64,000 bases of DNA, from assembly GCF_040954645.1 (NCBI RefSeq), contig NC_092813.1, forward strand, positions 18,731,235 through 18,795,234, written 5' to 3'. Made by a program: the position numbers and the translations under genes. The notes beneath the pieces are model-generated. The model did not search any database and was not told where the DNA came from. It was given only the letters and a program-made list of their open reading frames with translations. Source of the stretch: Diabrotica undecimpunctata (taxonomy: Eukaryota > Arthropoda > Insecta > Coleoptera > Chrysomelidae). Positions 10,813 to 21,786 of this stretch are shown here, in pieces. Each line of letters starts with the position of its first letter. The first letter of the stretch is position 1.

Positions 10813-12535
10813 AATCTACGGACAAGAAAGATTTTAAAAATGTGTAACACTGACGATTACAATAATGGTAAGTGATAAGATAAATTTAAAACATTACACT
10901 AAAATGTAATAATCGCGATTTTGAGGTTACATTTTGTGGCGTGGCTAATAATACGACCGGTGTTAATTTTACTTAAGTAATTTGTTGTACCAAAATTACA
11001 TTTGAATATTATTTATATTACTAACCTTCATCGTTTTCTTACAGAGTCGACCTCAGTCAGAGATAATAAAATCATAGGAAATATAGATTTAAGTGATCCA
11101 GAACCGTTTGAAGATAGTGGTGATGAATATGTACCAACAGATTCTGGTAGTGACACTGACGAAAAGGAAGTAGGGCAGTTTGAAGATGTTAACAAAATAA
11201 CTGTAGTAAATAACAATCCACAATTGAGTGGTCCTGCTGAAAATCAATCACGCAGAGGAAGAAAGAAAGAAAAACTAGATGAAGCTACAAGGAAACGAAA
11301 GCGGAATCCTTCAAAGTGGATAAGAAATGTAAGAAAATCGTTGAAAACTCAAGGTAGAGCGTACACGTCAGTCTGTGGAAACATAACAATACCTGCTAAG
11401 CAGCTGAAGGCAGCCTGCATATGCAAAAAAAAGTGCAGTGAAAAATTTACTTAGGAGGAACGACAAAGACTTTTCACTGGATTTTATCAGTTGTGTAGCT
11501 CTGGACAAAACCAGTTAATAGCAAATTCCATAGAAGAAGAGGAAAAGAAGCTCCAACGATTAAGACGTACTGATGGTAATCAAAGTAGGCGAAAGTTTAC
11601 TAGAAAATATTTTTTATCACAATACAGTGGTAAGAAAATTGAAGTGTGTCAAAACATGTTTTTAAATACATTTGACATAAGTTTGAAGAAAGCTCGAGTA
11701 ATTGTTGAAAAGAAACGGTCTACCGGAGGTTTATGTCCGGAAGATGGACGTGGAAAACATGGAAAGCAATCTAAGGTTGCAGAAAATGATAAACTCTTGA
11801 TAAAGGAACACATAAACCAATTCCCGGCTTACCAAAGTCACTACTCGCGCTCCCATACGCACAAGAAGTACTTGTCATCCGACCTATCTATTGCTGAAAT
11901 GTACCGACTGTATGTCAATTATTGTAAAGACAGAAATATTCAACCGCAAAATGCCTGGATGTATAGAAAAGTATTTGTTGAGGAATACAACCTCTCTTTT
12001 CATAAGCCTAAAAATTATGCGTGTGCAAAATGCGACAAGTTTGAGATGCAGTTAAAATGTTGTAGCAGTGAGACAATACGAATGTCAATCGAAGAAGAAA
12101 AAACAGTCCATTTACAGTTAGCTGAGTCCGCCTACGAGTCAAAACGAAGAGATAAAGAAGAATGCAATAATCCAGGTTACGTTACTTGCCTACTCCCTAC
12201 CTCAGAAGTGGTTTGAGTTTTTATAAACGCCAACTGTGGACGTTTAACCTCACTATCTATCAAACCATGGGAAAACAATCATCTTCCATATGTTACGTTT
12301 GGAATGAAACAGTGGCTGGCAGAGGCGGACAAGAAATTGATTCCTGTATTTACCATTACCTACATAAACTCACAGAAGAAAATAATAATATTCATACAGT
12401 AACTATGTACAGCGATTCTTGCTGAGGACAAAACCGCAATATATTTTTCTCTACAATGTTACTGCAAACTGTTTCTGAAATGAAAGCTAAAGGTAAAAAC
12501 TTGACTATTAACCACAAATTTCTTGAGAGTGGTCA

Positions 12536-14158
12536 TGTAACGAGTCCGTTACTTAAATAATCGTTTACCTTCTTTTGTGACTGGAATCTTTTAATTTAAT
12601 TCTAAATTAAATTCATATTGAAATATTTTTAAACTAAATATTTAAATAACTCCCAGTAAATTTTATTTTCTGAGGTTGGCATTAAACTGCGCCCTCAGCG
12701 GTGAAATTCTGAAAATACATTCAACCGACAGCTTGTAAAATGACTTGTTGCTGGAATCTCGTTGAGTGAACATCGTTTGTTCAAGGCGGCTGGGGAAGTG
12801 CCACTTTTTTTTCCCGAATTTGGTTTAAGTTTATTTTATGTGAAGAGCTGTTATTTTAGAAGAAACCATTTGAGTTATTTTGTTGTTTTGTACGAGGATA
12901 TTTTCAGTTGGATCACCCTAGCCGCCTACTCAAGAATCCAGTTACAAGTCAGGGGAAGAATTATTTTTTAGTTGGGGTTATACTTAATAAGGATAAGGGG
13001 AAGGAGTTTCAAGTGGTTTTTTTATGGGATATTAAGAAGCAGTTTAAAGTGACGTATTTGTCCAATCGTACCTGATCCAGGGAATACAGGTTTGGTATCT
13101 TGTTACCACCTGAGTCCAGTTCTCCACCGGATCATCTTCGAGGGAAACCTACTGAAACCGGCAGGAAGAACTGACTTATTTTTGTTTATCATTCAATTAC
13201 TTTAAATAATTTTTTTTTATGTCCTCTTCAAGGTTTTAACTTTTGGTTCTATTTTTAATAAAAGAAAACTATCCTTAATAATAAATATCTTCAATTTTCT
13301 AAAAAAAAACATTAATCATTGTAACCTAATTTAATTATTTATTGTCTACCAAGGGATGAGGTTATAACTCTCCCTTGAATTTCTCTTTGTTAGGTTATTG
13401 TGTGCACACATATCCCGGAGATTTTTACTTAAAAACCTAAACAATTTTTTGAACGAAAACTAACTATTAGTGAGTAGTATATATTTATATTTATTATTTA
13501 TACATTATTATTGGATATAATCTTTGTCACAATTTGAAATTTTAAGGGGAATATCAGGGGTAAATTGTTTTATAATTATATTCAGGGATTTTACTGTAAA
13601 TATAGCTATAGTTAACTGTATATAAGAGGTGGTGGTTTAGTGTATAAGCATTTAAAATAGTTTGTACCTAAGTTTGGTAATTATTAAAGGTGTGGTTAAA
13701 ATTTAATATTTCAATTAGTACCTATCTTTCATATTTCAGCACTACAAGATATCTCGGAAGAAAACATTTAACTTCCTGGCGCCCAAGCATTCACTAGAGC
13801 AACTTTTACTTTTCATCTGTTTATTTCTTGGCGGTTTTCTTGTCATTAGTTCTTATATCTTACGGTCTCTGTAGGGCATGCAAATTGGCCGAATCCTTCT
13901 TTGAGTGTCAAGTGGTCATTCTCCTGCATAGTTGCTAGCCAACACTTAATTCTGCTATAATTTAAAATTCATAGTTACTCTTTATTTATTTCTTCTACAT
14001 AATTTATTTCTATCTAATGCCTTCCATCTTCTGTTATTCCACATATTACTTCGTTGGTGTATCAAGGTACATTTTAGAGTTTACCCTTTTGCTACACTGG
14101 ATAGCGTCACCCAGACTCCTCTAGCACAATTTCTGATACATTAACATATTTTGTTACA
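12536..14158 (+). repeat. 5' LTR
   Basis: Starts TGTAACGAGTCC and ends TTTTGTTACA, with 6-bp inverted termini (TGTAAC/GTTACA). About 1623 bp and unusually long for an insect gypsy element. It carries a short open frame at 12762-12971, repeated at 22017-22223, which I treat as chance. Confidence 0.95.
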
Positions 14159-14159
14159 T

Positions 14160-14176
14160 TGGCGAGCCCAACGTGG
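14160..14176 (+). promoter_or_regulatory. primer-binding site, tRNA-Lys-like
   Basis: TGGCGAGCCCAACGTGG lies one base after the 5' LTR. Its complement resembles the 3' end of animal tRNA-Lys(CUU), which ends CCACGTTGGGCGCCA, apart from a small insertion. Priming by that tRNA is therefore inferred, not certain. Confidence 0.65.
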
Positions 14177-14454
14177 TGCCTATTTTCAGTTCAGACCGTA
14201 CATTCTGTAGTATATTTCTCTTTGCAAAATATTCTTTATCATTTCTAATTTGTTCCTGTTGCTCTTTGTTCATTTTTGTTTAACTTCTTTATTTATTTAT
14301 TTTTCCTTATTAGATTTACATTTATAGGTATACTTGTATTGCTGTAGGTTACTTATATTCATATCTAAACCCTCACCTTTTTAATCTCATTGTGTGCAGT
14401 TAACAAGTTATTTTACTATTATTGAACTATAAAATTTAATAATTTAGATATTAC

Positions 14455-14459
<5 letters not shown>

Positions 14460-14514
<55 letters not shown>
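14460..14514. repeat. (AT)n microsatellite inside the LTR-element leader
   Basis: About 55 bp of uninterrupted AT dinucleotide repeat between the primer-binding site and gag. Confidence 0.95.
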
Positions 14515-14517
<3 letters not shown>

Positions 14518-14835
14518 CCAATATTGGTAGGTTTTTTATATTCAATTATTTGTTAACCATATACTTGTTGAAACCATTGTGTGTTGCTTCAAGGATTCAA
14601 CTTTAAATATTTAACTTAACTTTACTTAATTCTTTTTAAACACTTAATGATATATAGATATATATTTTTTGGATAACTTTAGTTCCTTGGATTGATTTTG
14701 TGGTGTGTTGGTACATATATATTCATATTTTTTTGGAAACTTTAGATTATTCTTCGATTGACTTTGTGGTGTGTTAGTACATTATTTCTTTTGTCTATCC
14801 TATCTAGTCATCTATTATTTTTTTTTGTTTTCATA

Positions 14836-16248
14836 ATGTCTGCATTTAAGGTAGAACATTTGTTAGTGAAGGAATTGGATTATGAGTTAAGGATTAGGGA
14901 CATCAATATTGATGAGTCTTCCAATGTGGATTTAAAACGCAAACTATTGCGTGGAGCTTTAAGGCAAGAAGAAGGAAACAGAAGCTTTTGACAAATTTCT
15001 GCCACAAGTATTCCTTTTCTAGAGCAGCAAGAAGAGATTGATGAGACTGTGGATGATTTGGCTAAAAGGATATCCGATTTTGGAGGGACTGTCCAAGATA
15101 GCCTATACTCCAGGCTGATATCACGTCTAGCTCATGTCTCAGGCCGTGTTCATTTATTGTCGTGTTCGAATGAGGAGCAGCAATCTTATAAACGCTCAAT
15201 TTCAATCCGAATTCTTAGCCTAGAGGGTGAACTTGATTCACGAGTAAATCCAATTGCTACTTCAACTCCTATTTCTTCTGTCCAAGCAGCTAACTCATTT
15301 CTACACCCCAAACCTATTCAGGTATATAAATGGGGCATTACATTTTCTGGTGAAGGTCATTATGACCAAGTAATTTCTTTTTTGGATAGGGTGGAATGTC
15401 TTCGTGTATCGAGAGGAGTAAGTGAAGATGATCTTTTTGCAGCTTCTGCTGAATTGTTTACAGGCACAGCTTTTACGTGGTTTAGAAACAACCGCAATAA
15501 TTTTTCTAATTGGTCTGATTTGGGTCAGAAACTTAAATCTGATTTTCTTCCATATTCATTTCAAGATGACCTTCTAGACCAAATCAAAAATCGTAAACAG
15601 AAGCCAAATGAGTCTGTTACGATGTTTATCAATAATATTTTGGGTATGTGTAGTCGCCTTGAGACTCCTCTAACAGATTCTGCAAAAATTAAGATTATTC
15701 TGAAATGTCTATTGCCTTTTTATCACCAACAATTAGCTTTAGTAGACATCACCAGTATAGCAGACATCACCGAGAAATGTAAACGTTTGGAGGAAACTTT
15801 ATCTTGGTCTTCTCAACCTCCCACCACTTCCAAACACTCTTCTGACTCTTTCGGTCACCAAAATCCTTTTAGACACCGTTCTTGGCAATCTAAGGGCCCT
15901 GAGCGTAATATCTCAGTTGTAAGTTCTGTAGTGTGCTGGAATTGTCGTGAGTCTGGCCACACTTTTTATGATTGCGGCATCCCTCGTACCCGTATTTTCT
16001 GCCACGGTTGTGGTAAAGAAAATACCCTCAAACGCAATTGTTTTAGGTGTTCGGGAAACGAACGATCGGAGGTCCGTCCCCTGAGCGTTTCTCCGTCCAC
16101 ACCCCCATCAGGGAACCAAACCGTTACATCAAACGAAATCACTGGTCCAACCACGTCAAACCACCCAAACCCACCTTCCAGTCGGAAAGGGAAAGGGGTT
16201 GTTCAAAAAAAACCAACACACACCACACCAAGTCATTCCAAGAAGTAA
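14836..16248 (+). pseudogene. gag of the LTR retrotransposon, one in-frame stop
   Basis: ATG 14836 opens a frame that is interrupted by a single TGA at 14989-14991 after 51 codons and continues in the same frame to TAA at 16246-16248. The central part has the Ty3/gypsy capsid-like region (FLDRVECLRV, AFTWFRNN, LKSDFLP, RKQKPNESVTMFI). It is followed by a zinc knuckle, CWNCRESGHTFYDC, and a second, altered knuckle, CHGCGKENTLKRNC, where Asn replaces His. The C-terminus is basic and Pro/Ser-rich. Gag forms the virus-like particle. The lone stop is likely a recent C-to-T type change, since pol is fully open. The last 200 bp overlap pol in another frame. Confidence 0.8.
16206..16212 (+). promoter_or_regulatory. 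candidate -1 ribosomal frameshift heptamer A AAA AAA
   Basis: In the gag frame the codons are CAA AAA AAA CCA. The heptamer A-AAA-AAA fits X-XXY-YYZ. Slipping back one base enters the pol frame exactly (KKTNTHH), 36 nt before the gag stop. Pol has no in-frame ATG before the protease region, which supports fusion by frameshifting. Confidence 0.65.
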
Positions 16249-19200
16249 CTTCTCAAGATAATACATTTGATTCGCATAGATTATCTTCCCCAAATATCTT
16301 CCCAAATTTTAGTAATAAACATAATAGTAGCAGTGTAGTAGTTCCAGTATCTATACCAGAGTCTACCACAATTCAGGAGGATTCTTTTATTTCTGATTCA
16401 TCTTGTTTGTCTATTGCATCCTCTGATTGTGTAGGTAGAGATAATAAGTTTAGTTTAGTACCATTTAAAATTTTTGATCAATCAGATAATAATTGTTTTG
16501 ATTTGAATTCGTTATTAGTGAGAAAACATAATGATAATAGACCTTATCTTCCTATTAAGATTTTAGGACAATCTTGTTTAGCTCTTTTAGATAGTGGCTC
16601 GAACATTTCTGTGATAGGTTCACATTCATTAGCTTTACTGAAAAATGCTGAGATTTCTATTATGCCCATTTCTTCTCTGCAAGTGTCTACTGCAGATGGT
16701 ACAGTTCAGTCTATTACAGGCAAATTTGAAACTGAAATCACAGTAGCAGATTTGTGTAAACAAATTACATTCTATATTATTCCTTCAGTTCAGAATTCCA
16801 TAATTTTAGGTATGGACTTCTTAAATGCTTTTAATAGCACACTTAATTGTTCTAATTTTTCCTTTTCTATTTCTCAATTTAATCTGTCCTTACTTAGTGC
16901 TATTCAGGATTTTACTAGTTTATCTAGTTCAGAACAAAGTCAATTAGAGAATATGATCTCTAAATTTACAACCCTTTCGTCAAAAGACAAATTAGGTCGT
17001 ACATCCTTAATATCTCACACTATCGAAGTGGGAGATACCACACCTTTTAGACAATATCAGTATCCTATTCCTCAGGCTTGGCAAGTTGACTTGGAAAAGG
17101 AAATTGATTCCATGTTAGAGTTGAAGATCATTGAACCTTCCACGTCTTCTTACTGTAGTCCTTTGTGGTTAACCAAGAAAAAAGATGGATCTTTTAGGGT
17201 TTGCTTCGATGGTCGAAAGTTGAATAATATTACTACAAATCGGGATGCTTATCCTATTCCCCGAATAGACGTCATTCTAAGTAAACACCAGAATGCTAGG
17301 TATATTTCTTCTATCGATCTATCTAAAGCTTTTTTACAGATTCCTTTGAGTGAGGAAAGTAAAAAGTATACAGCTTTTGCAGTTAGTGGGAAAGGATTAT
17401 TTCAGTTTGTCACTATGCCTTTTGGTCTTGTTTCAGCTCCTCAGACAATGTGTCGTCTGATGGACTTAGTCATTGGTCCTCAGTTAGAGCCCTATGTTTT
17501 TTATTATTTGGATGACATTTTGGTTGTCACTCCTGATTTTTCTCTTCATATGGAAATTTTGGATAAGTTGTTTTTACGTCTCAAAGAGGCTAATTTAACT
17601 ATTAATTTAGATAAATGTCAGTTTTGTCGTCCTAGTCTTAAATTTTTAGGATATGTAGTCGATAGTAAAGGTTTAAGGACTGATCCTGATAAAGTTACTG
17701 CTATCAAGGATTTTCCTATACCTAAGACTACTACCCAAGTCCGTAGGATATTAGGCATGTGTGGATATTATCGTCGGTTTGTGCCGTCTTATTCTACTTT
17801 GTTGTCCCCAGTTACAGATCTCCTTAAAAATAGGAAAAAAGGCCAAACTATTACATGGACTTCAGAAGCCGATGATGCTTTCCGGCGTATAAAAGAAGCT
17901 CTTACTAGTGCACCTGTCATGACATCTCCGAATTTTAAAGAGCATTTCTATCTCATGACAGATTGTTCCAACACTGCTTCAGGTAGTGTACTGTTTCAAA
18001 TGAAGGATGGTTCGGAACATCCAATAGCTTATACCAGCAAAAAGCTCAATAAAGCACAGAAAAATTATTCCACCACAGAGAGAGAACTTCTTGCAATTAT
18101 CCATGGTCTTGATGCCATTCGGTACTATCTTGAGGGTCGTAAGTTTACTATCATCACAGATCATAGTTCTTTATTATGGTTACATTCCATGAAAAATCCG
18201 TCACAACGTTTGTCCCGTTGGATTTGTAGGCTTTCTGTCTTTGATTATAATATTGTTCATCGCAAAGCCAATGGTGTTGTGGTTGCAGATGCGTTGTCAC
18301 GTACATTCGATATCAATCTTTTAGATCTGTCCACTTTATCTTCAGATAATTGGTATCGAAAGATGATTCATAATGTCACCCAAGAACCTACTAGATATCC
18401 TGATTTCAAGGTAGAGAATAATATCCTTTATAAACATGTAATCAGTCCAGTTGAATCTTTATCAAATATGTCTGATTGGAAAATAGTAGTCCCAACAGCA
18501 AATAGGGATGAAGTCTTGAGAACTTTTCATGATGATGTGACATCAGGTCACTTTGGTTTTTATAAAACATTTAGTAAAATAGCTGAGTTATATTACTGGC
18601 CTGGTCTGCGCAACTCAGTTAAGAAATACATCTCTAGATGTAGAGTTTGTGCAACATGCAAGCCGAGTAACCTACCTCAAGCTGGATTAATGGGTTCGTT
18701 TAGGAACATTAATTTTCCTTGGCAAATGATCTCTTTAGACCTTATTGGACCGTATCCACGTAGTTATTCAGGTAATATGTATTGTTTGGTAGTTGTAGAT
18801 TACTTCACCAAATTTCCTTTAGTTTGTCCTCTTCGTAAGGCTACAACTCCAGCTATTTTGAAGTTCTTAGAGGAGCAAGTGTTCTTACTATTTGGTATTC
18901 CCCAAATAGTATCATGTGATAATGGTCCACAATTTATTTCTAAAGCCTTTAAAGATCTTTTAAGTAAATATAAGGTTCAAAAGATATTCTACAATGCAGC
19001 TTATCATCCGCAAGCTAACCACACTGAACGTGTAAATCGTAGCATTGTTACTGCTCTTCGATCTTACACTTACACTGATCATAGAGCTTGGGATCAGTAC
19101 ATTCATTCAGTTGCTCAAGCCATTCGAACTTCTGTTCATGAAACCACTCAGTGCTCTCCAGCTTATGTTAATTTTGGTAGGCATGTTCCATTGTCAGGTG

Positions 19201-19616
19201 ATTATTTCGGTTTAATTTCTGAAAATTCAACAAGTCTTCCTCAAATTTCTGAGAAACTTCACCGTATGGAAGATCTCCAAAACTTACCTCCAATATTCGC
19301 TGACATTAGGAAGAAGTTGAAAGCTTCTTACCGTAGAAATCAGCATCAGTATAATTTGAGGAAACGAGATTTGCGATTTTTTGTGGGCGATCGAGTTTTG
19401 AAACGGAATTTTGTAAAATCAAATAAAGGTGATGCCATTTCTGCTAAGTTTTGTCAGAGATATGTTCCCTGTACTGTCGTTAGGGTAATATCTCCTTTAA
19501 TATATGAATTAAAAGACAATTCGACAAATAGGCGAATTGGTCAATTTCATATAAAGGATTTACTCCCTGATAATACAACAGATGAGGCAACATCTTCATC
19601 TTCAGAGGAAGGTTGA
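16206..19616 (+). CDS. pol polyprotein: protease, RT, RNase H, integrase
   Basis: The open frame extends from 16047 to TGA 19614-19616 in the -1 frame relative to gag; translation probably enters near 16206. The protease active site LLDSGSNIS is near 16590. The RT has LTKKKDGSFRVCFDGRKLNN, MPFGLVSAPQT and the catalytic YYLDDILVV near 17500. RNase H follows (LMTDCSNTASGS, TERELLAIIHGL, TDHSSLLWL). The integrase has an H-H-C-C zinc domain near 18530-18660, then D (SLDLIGPYP), D (SCDNGPQF) and E (HTERVNRS), with 35 residues between the second D and E. A C-terminal SH3-like segment (FFVGDRVLKRNF) ends the protein. No stop or frameshift was seen, so this pol is probably functional. The domain order is the Ty3/gypsy one. 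No envelope frame follows. Confidence 0.92.
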   Translation, partial: KKTNTHHTKSFQEVTSQDNTFDSHRLSSPNIFPNFSNKHNSSSVVVPVSIPESTTIQEDSFISDSSCLSIASSDCVGRDNKFSLVPFKIFDQSDNNCFDLNSLLVRKHNDNRPYLPIKILGQSCLALLDSGSNISVIGSHSLALLKNAEISIMPISSLQVSTADGTVQSITGKFETEITVADLCKQITFYIIPSVQNSIILGMDFLNAFNSTLNCSNFSFSISQFNLSLLSAIQDFTSLSSSEQSQLENMISKFTTLSSKDKLGRTSLISHTIEVGDTTPFRQYQYPIPQAWQVDLEKEIDSMLELKIIEPSTSSYCSPLWLTKKKDGSFRVCFDGRKLNNITTNRDAYPIPRIDVILSKHQNARYISSIDLSKAFLQIPLSEESKKYTAFAVSGKGLFQFVTMPFGLVSAPQTMCRLMDLVIGPQLEPYVFYYLDDILVVTPDFSLHMEILDKLFLRLKEANLTINLDKCQFCRPSLKFLGYVVDSKGLRTDPDKVTAIKDFPIPKTTTQVRRILGMCGYYRRFVPSYSTLLSPVTDLLKNRKKGQTITWTSEADDAFRRIKEALTSAPVMTSPNFKEHFYLMTDCSNTASGSVLFQMKDGSEHPIAYTSKKLNKAQKNYSTTERELLAIIHGLDAIRYYLEGRKFTIITDHSSLLWLHSMKNPSQRLSRWICRLSVFDYNIVHRKANGVVVADALSRTFDINLLDLSTLSSDNWYRKMIHNVTQEPTRYPDFKVENNILYKHVISPVESLSNMSDWKIVVPTANRDEVLRTFHDDVTSGHFGFYKTFSKIAELYYWPGLRNSVKKYISRCRVCATCKPSNLPQAGLMGSFRNINFPWQMISLDLIGPYPRSYSGNMYCLVVVDYFTKFPLVCPLRKATTPAILKFLEEQVFLLFGIPQIVSCDNGPQFISKAFKDLLSKYKVQKIFYNAAYHPQANHTERVNRSIVTALRSYTYTDHRAWDQYIHSVAQAIRTSVHETTQCSPAYVNFGRHVPLSGDYFGLISENSTSLPQISEKLHRMEDLQNLPPIFADIRKKLKASYRRNQHQYNLRKRDLRFFVGDRVLKRNFVKSNKGDAISAKFCQRYVPCTVVRVISPLIYELKDNSTNRRIGQFHIKDLLPDNTTDEATSSSSEEG

Positions 19617-21776
19617 CTTAATGTCTATTAAGCTAACCTATTCCTTTGATTGTTATTGTTTTGGCTCGGTTTGGTTACGATTTGATATTTTCTTAGATTT
19701 TTGTTATTAATCACCAGATTTGATATATCTACAAGCTTATATTTTGATTAGTATCTGTTTATAATAAGTTAAAACTATTAAGGCCATTAGAGTGTTTACT
19801 TATATTAGATGTTGCATGGGTATGGAACTAAATATTGTAATGCTACTATACTGTGCTATATGTTTATGTGTTGTATAACCTATGTTCTCATTTTGCTTAT
19901 TTGTTTTGCCAGGTTGGAAAGAATGTTGTAATTTTTTTTATGGATTTGATTCCGTTTATTGGTCATGATCAAGTGATATAGGAACATGCATCTGGATTTG
20001 CTATGTGGGATGGTTTTTTTTATGTCATTAGGAATTTATATAGATAATCAGTGTGCATAATTTTAGTACACTCCTATATTATATAGACTATTCTGCCTGT
20101 GTATATGTGACTGAATATGTGGGTTCGAAGTTTTAGTTCAATTAGAGGCCTCAGTTGTTCAATGAATTTCGGAATTCACCATTTTCATGACAAGTTTACA
20201 GTTATCTAGGCAGTAGAACGTCTTCCATAGATAGTAATTTATCGTTAATATTAATTAGGATTTGACCATTTGGCTTTAATCCTTAATATTTTCAGACTTT
20301 GGTCTAATAACAGAATTGTTCCTTAGCTGATTTATTATTCTTACTTATATAATTTATTCAAGTCATGGATTGCTCCCTTTACAGCTAGCATGTTTAGATT
20401 ACAGTTATTGATAGTGATTCCATATTTTGGCAACAAATGACCATTTATAGTTATTTTCACTTCTTTCCTCAGGCACTTATCTATATTTTGGTATATTGAA
20501 TTAGGAATTATCCTGTTCTTTTTTATTAGTATCAGAACGAATTATAAATTTGCAGTTTCTTCAGAAATTGGTCTACTCGTTCTTGATGTTCTGTTTTGTT
20601 ATTACTTCTACCTTACTCTTACTATTTTGCTATGGTTGTTAGAGTTTACTGGTACATTAAACTCTTTTTAGTGCTCTTATGCTAGATATTCTTATAAATT
20701 TGTAGTAGCTACATGCTATAGTTATCGAGTATCAGCATAAGTTAATTTTGTTGTAAGAAGTTACCACAGCAGTTCACATGCTTTGGTACTTTACCTTTTT
20801 GAGCTCAAGTTGTTCAGCTTTGCATTTGCTAGGATGATTAAGTCTATAACACCTCCTAGTTTTATTTTTGGTCTTTATTTTGGATCCCAAATGTACTAAT
20901 GGCAGATCATCAGGATGGAATCGATTTTATGGCTGTCCTTTGGTTCAAGCCGTTAGTCCCACATTTTGATCCAATAATTTATTTGATGAATTTTAAGGTT
21001 AGGCACATATTACCGGATGTGGGTATATGTGGACCTACCATATTTGGTTTAGTTGGTTATAGTGTGAATTGGGTCATTATTTGCCTGATTGATTATCTTT
21101 GGATATGCTACTTTATAAATCTGTTGTCCACTGTATGGTCAATTTTGGATTTACCATCCAATTCGACACTTATATTGTTGTCTATACATTTGGTATTTTT
21201 ATTGTTACTTATATTGTTTTATATAAGTACGTTGGTATTTTTATTATTACTTATTATTGTGTATCGGTCCACCTATTTGCCTGATTGATTATTCCTTGGA
21301 TATGCTCTTCTATAAATCTGTTGTCCATTGATGAGTCAATTTTGGAACCAGGGTCCGATTTCACATTATTTTGGATTATTTGTATTGAGTATTTGTATTA
21401 CTAGTCTATACTATGCTATGTTGGAGTTTTACCTTACTTTAACTTTACTCTAAATAGTATGTGACTTTTTACTTAGTTACATGTGGGTATCTTTAGATGA
21501 AACCATTTCTTTATTCCTACATCATTCATAATCTGTGGTTAATTATAATCAAGTGAATCGATGTAGATTGTTTTGGAAGTATTTTAGTAAGTTAATATAG
21601 TTTATAGCTGTACTTGGCATATTGTTGCCATGGCTATAATTTTTTATATATAAGTTTATTTTTTTTCTCGATTCTTGATTGCTCCACATATGGTTGAAGT
21701 ATTGGTTAACCTACAGCTAAACAATCAGTCAAGTAAAAAAAAACTTTTTGCACTAAAAATTTTTTTTTCTCCAAGT
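19617..21776 (+). other. noncoding 3' segment of the LTR retrotransposon
   Basis: About 2.2 kb between pol and the polypurine tract. It is AT-rich and has no convincing ORF; a 129-codon frame at 20899-21288 is only hydrophobic low-complexity. It contains a direct repeat of about 68 bp (21083-21150 and 21279-21346) and tandem-like TTTTTATTRTTACTTAT stretches between them. An envelope gene could once have been here, but I see no trace. Confidence 0.6.
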
Positions 21777-21786
21777 AAGAGGGGAG
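21777..21786 (+). promoter_or_regulatory. polypurine tract
   Basis: AAGAGGGGAG immediately before the 3' LTR; this is the expected primer for plus-strand DNA synthesis. Confidence 0.85.

Noticed and set aside
12762..12971. 69-codon frame in the 5' LTR, repeated in the 3' LTR at 22017-22223
   Set aside because: The repetition is only because the LTRs are identical. There are no protein-family features.
20899..21288. 129-codon hydrophobic frame after pol, possible envelope protein
   Set aside because: It is low-complexity Leu/Ile/Phe from T-rich repeats, with no signal peptide, cleavage site or cysteine pattern of an envelope.
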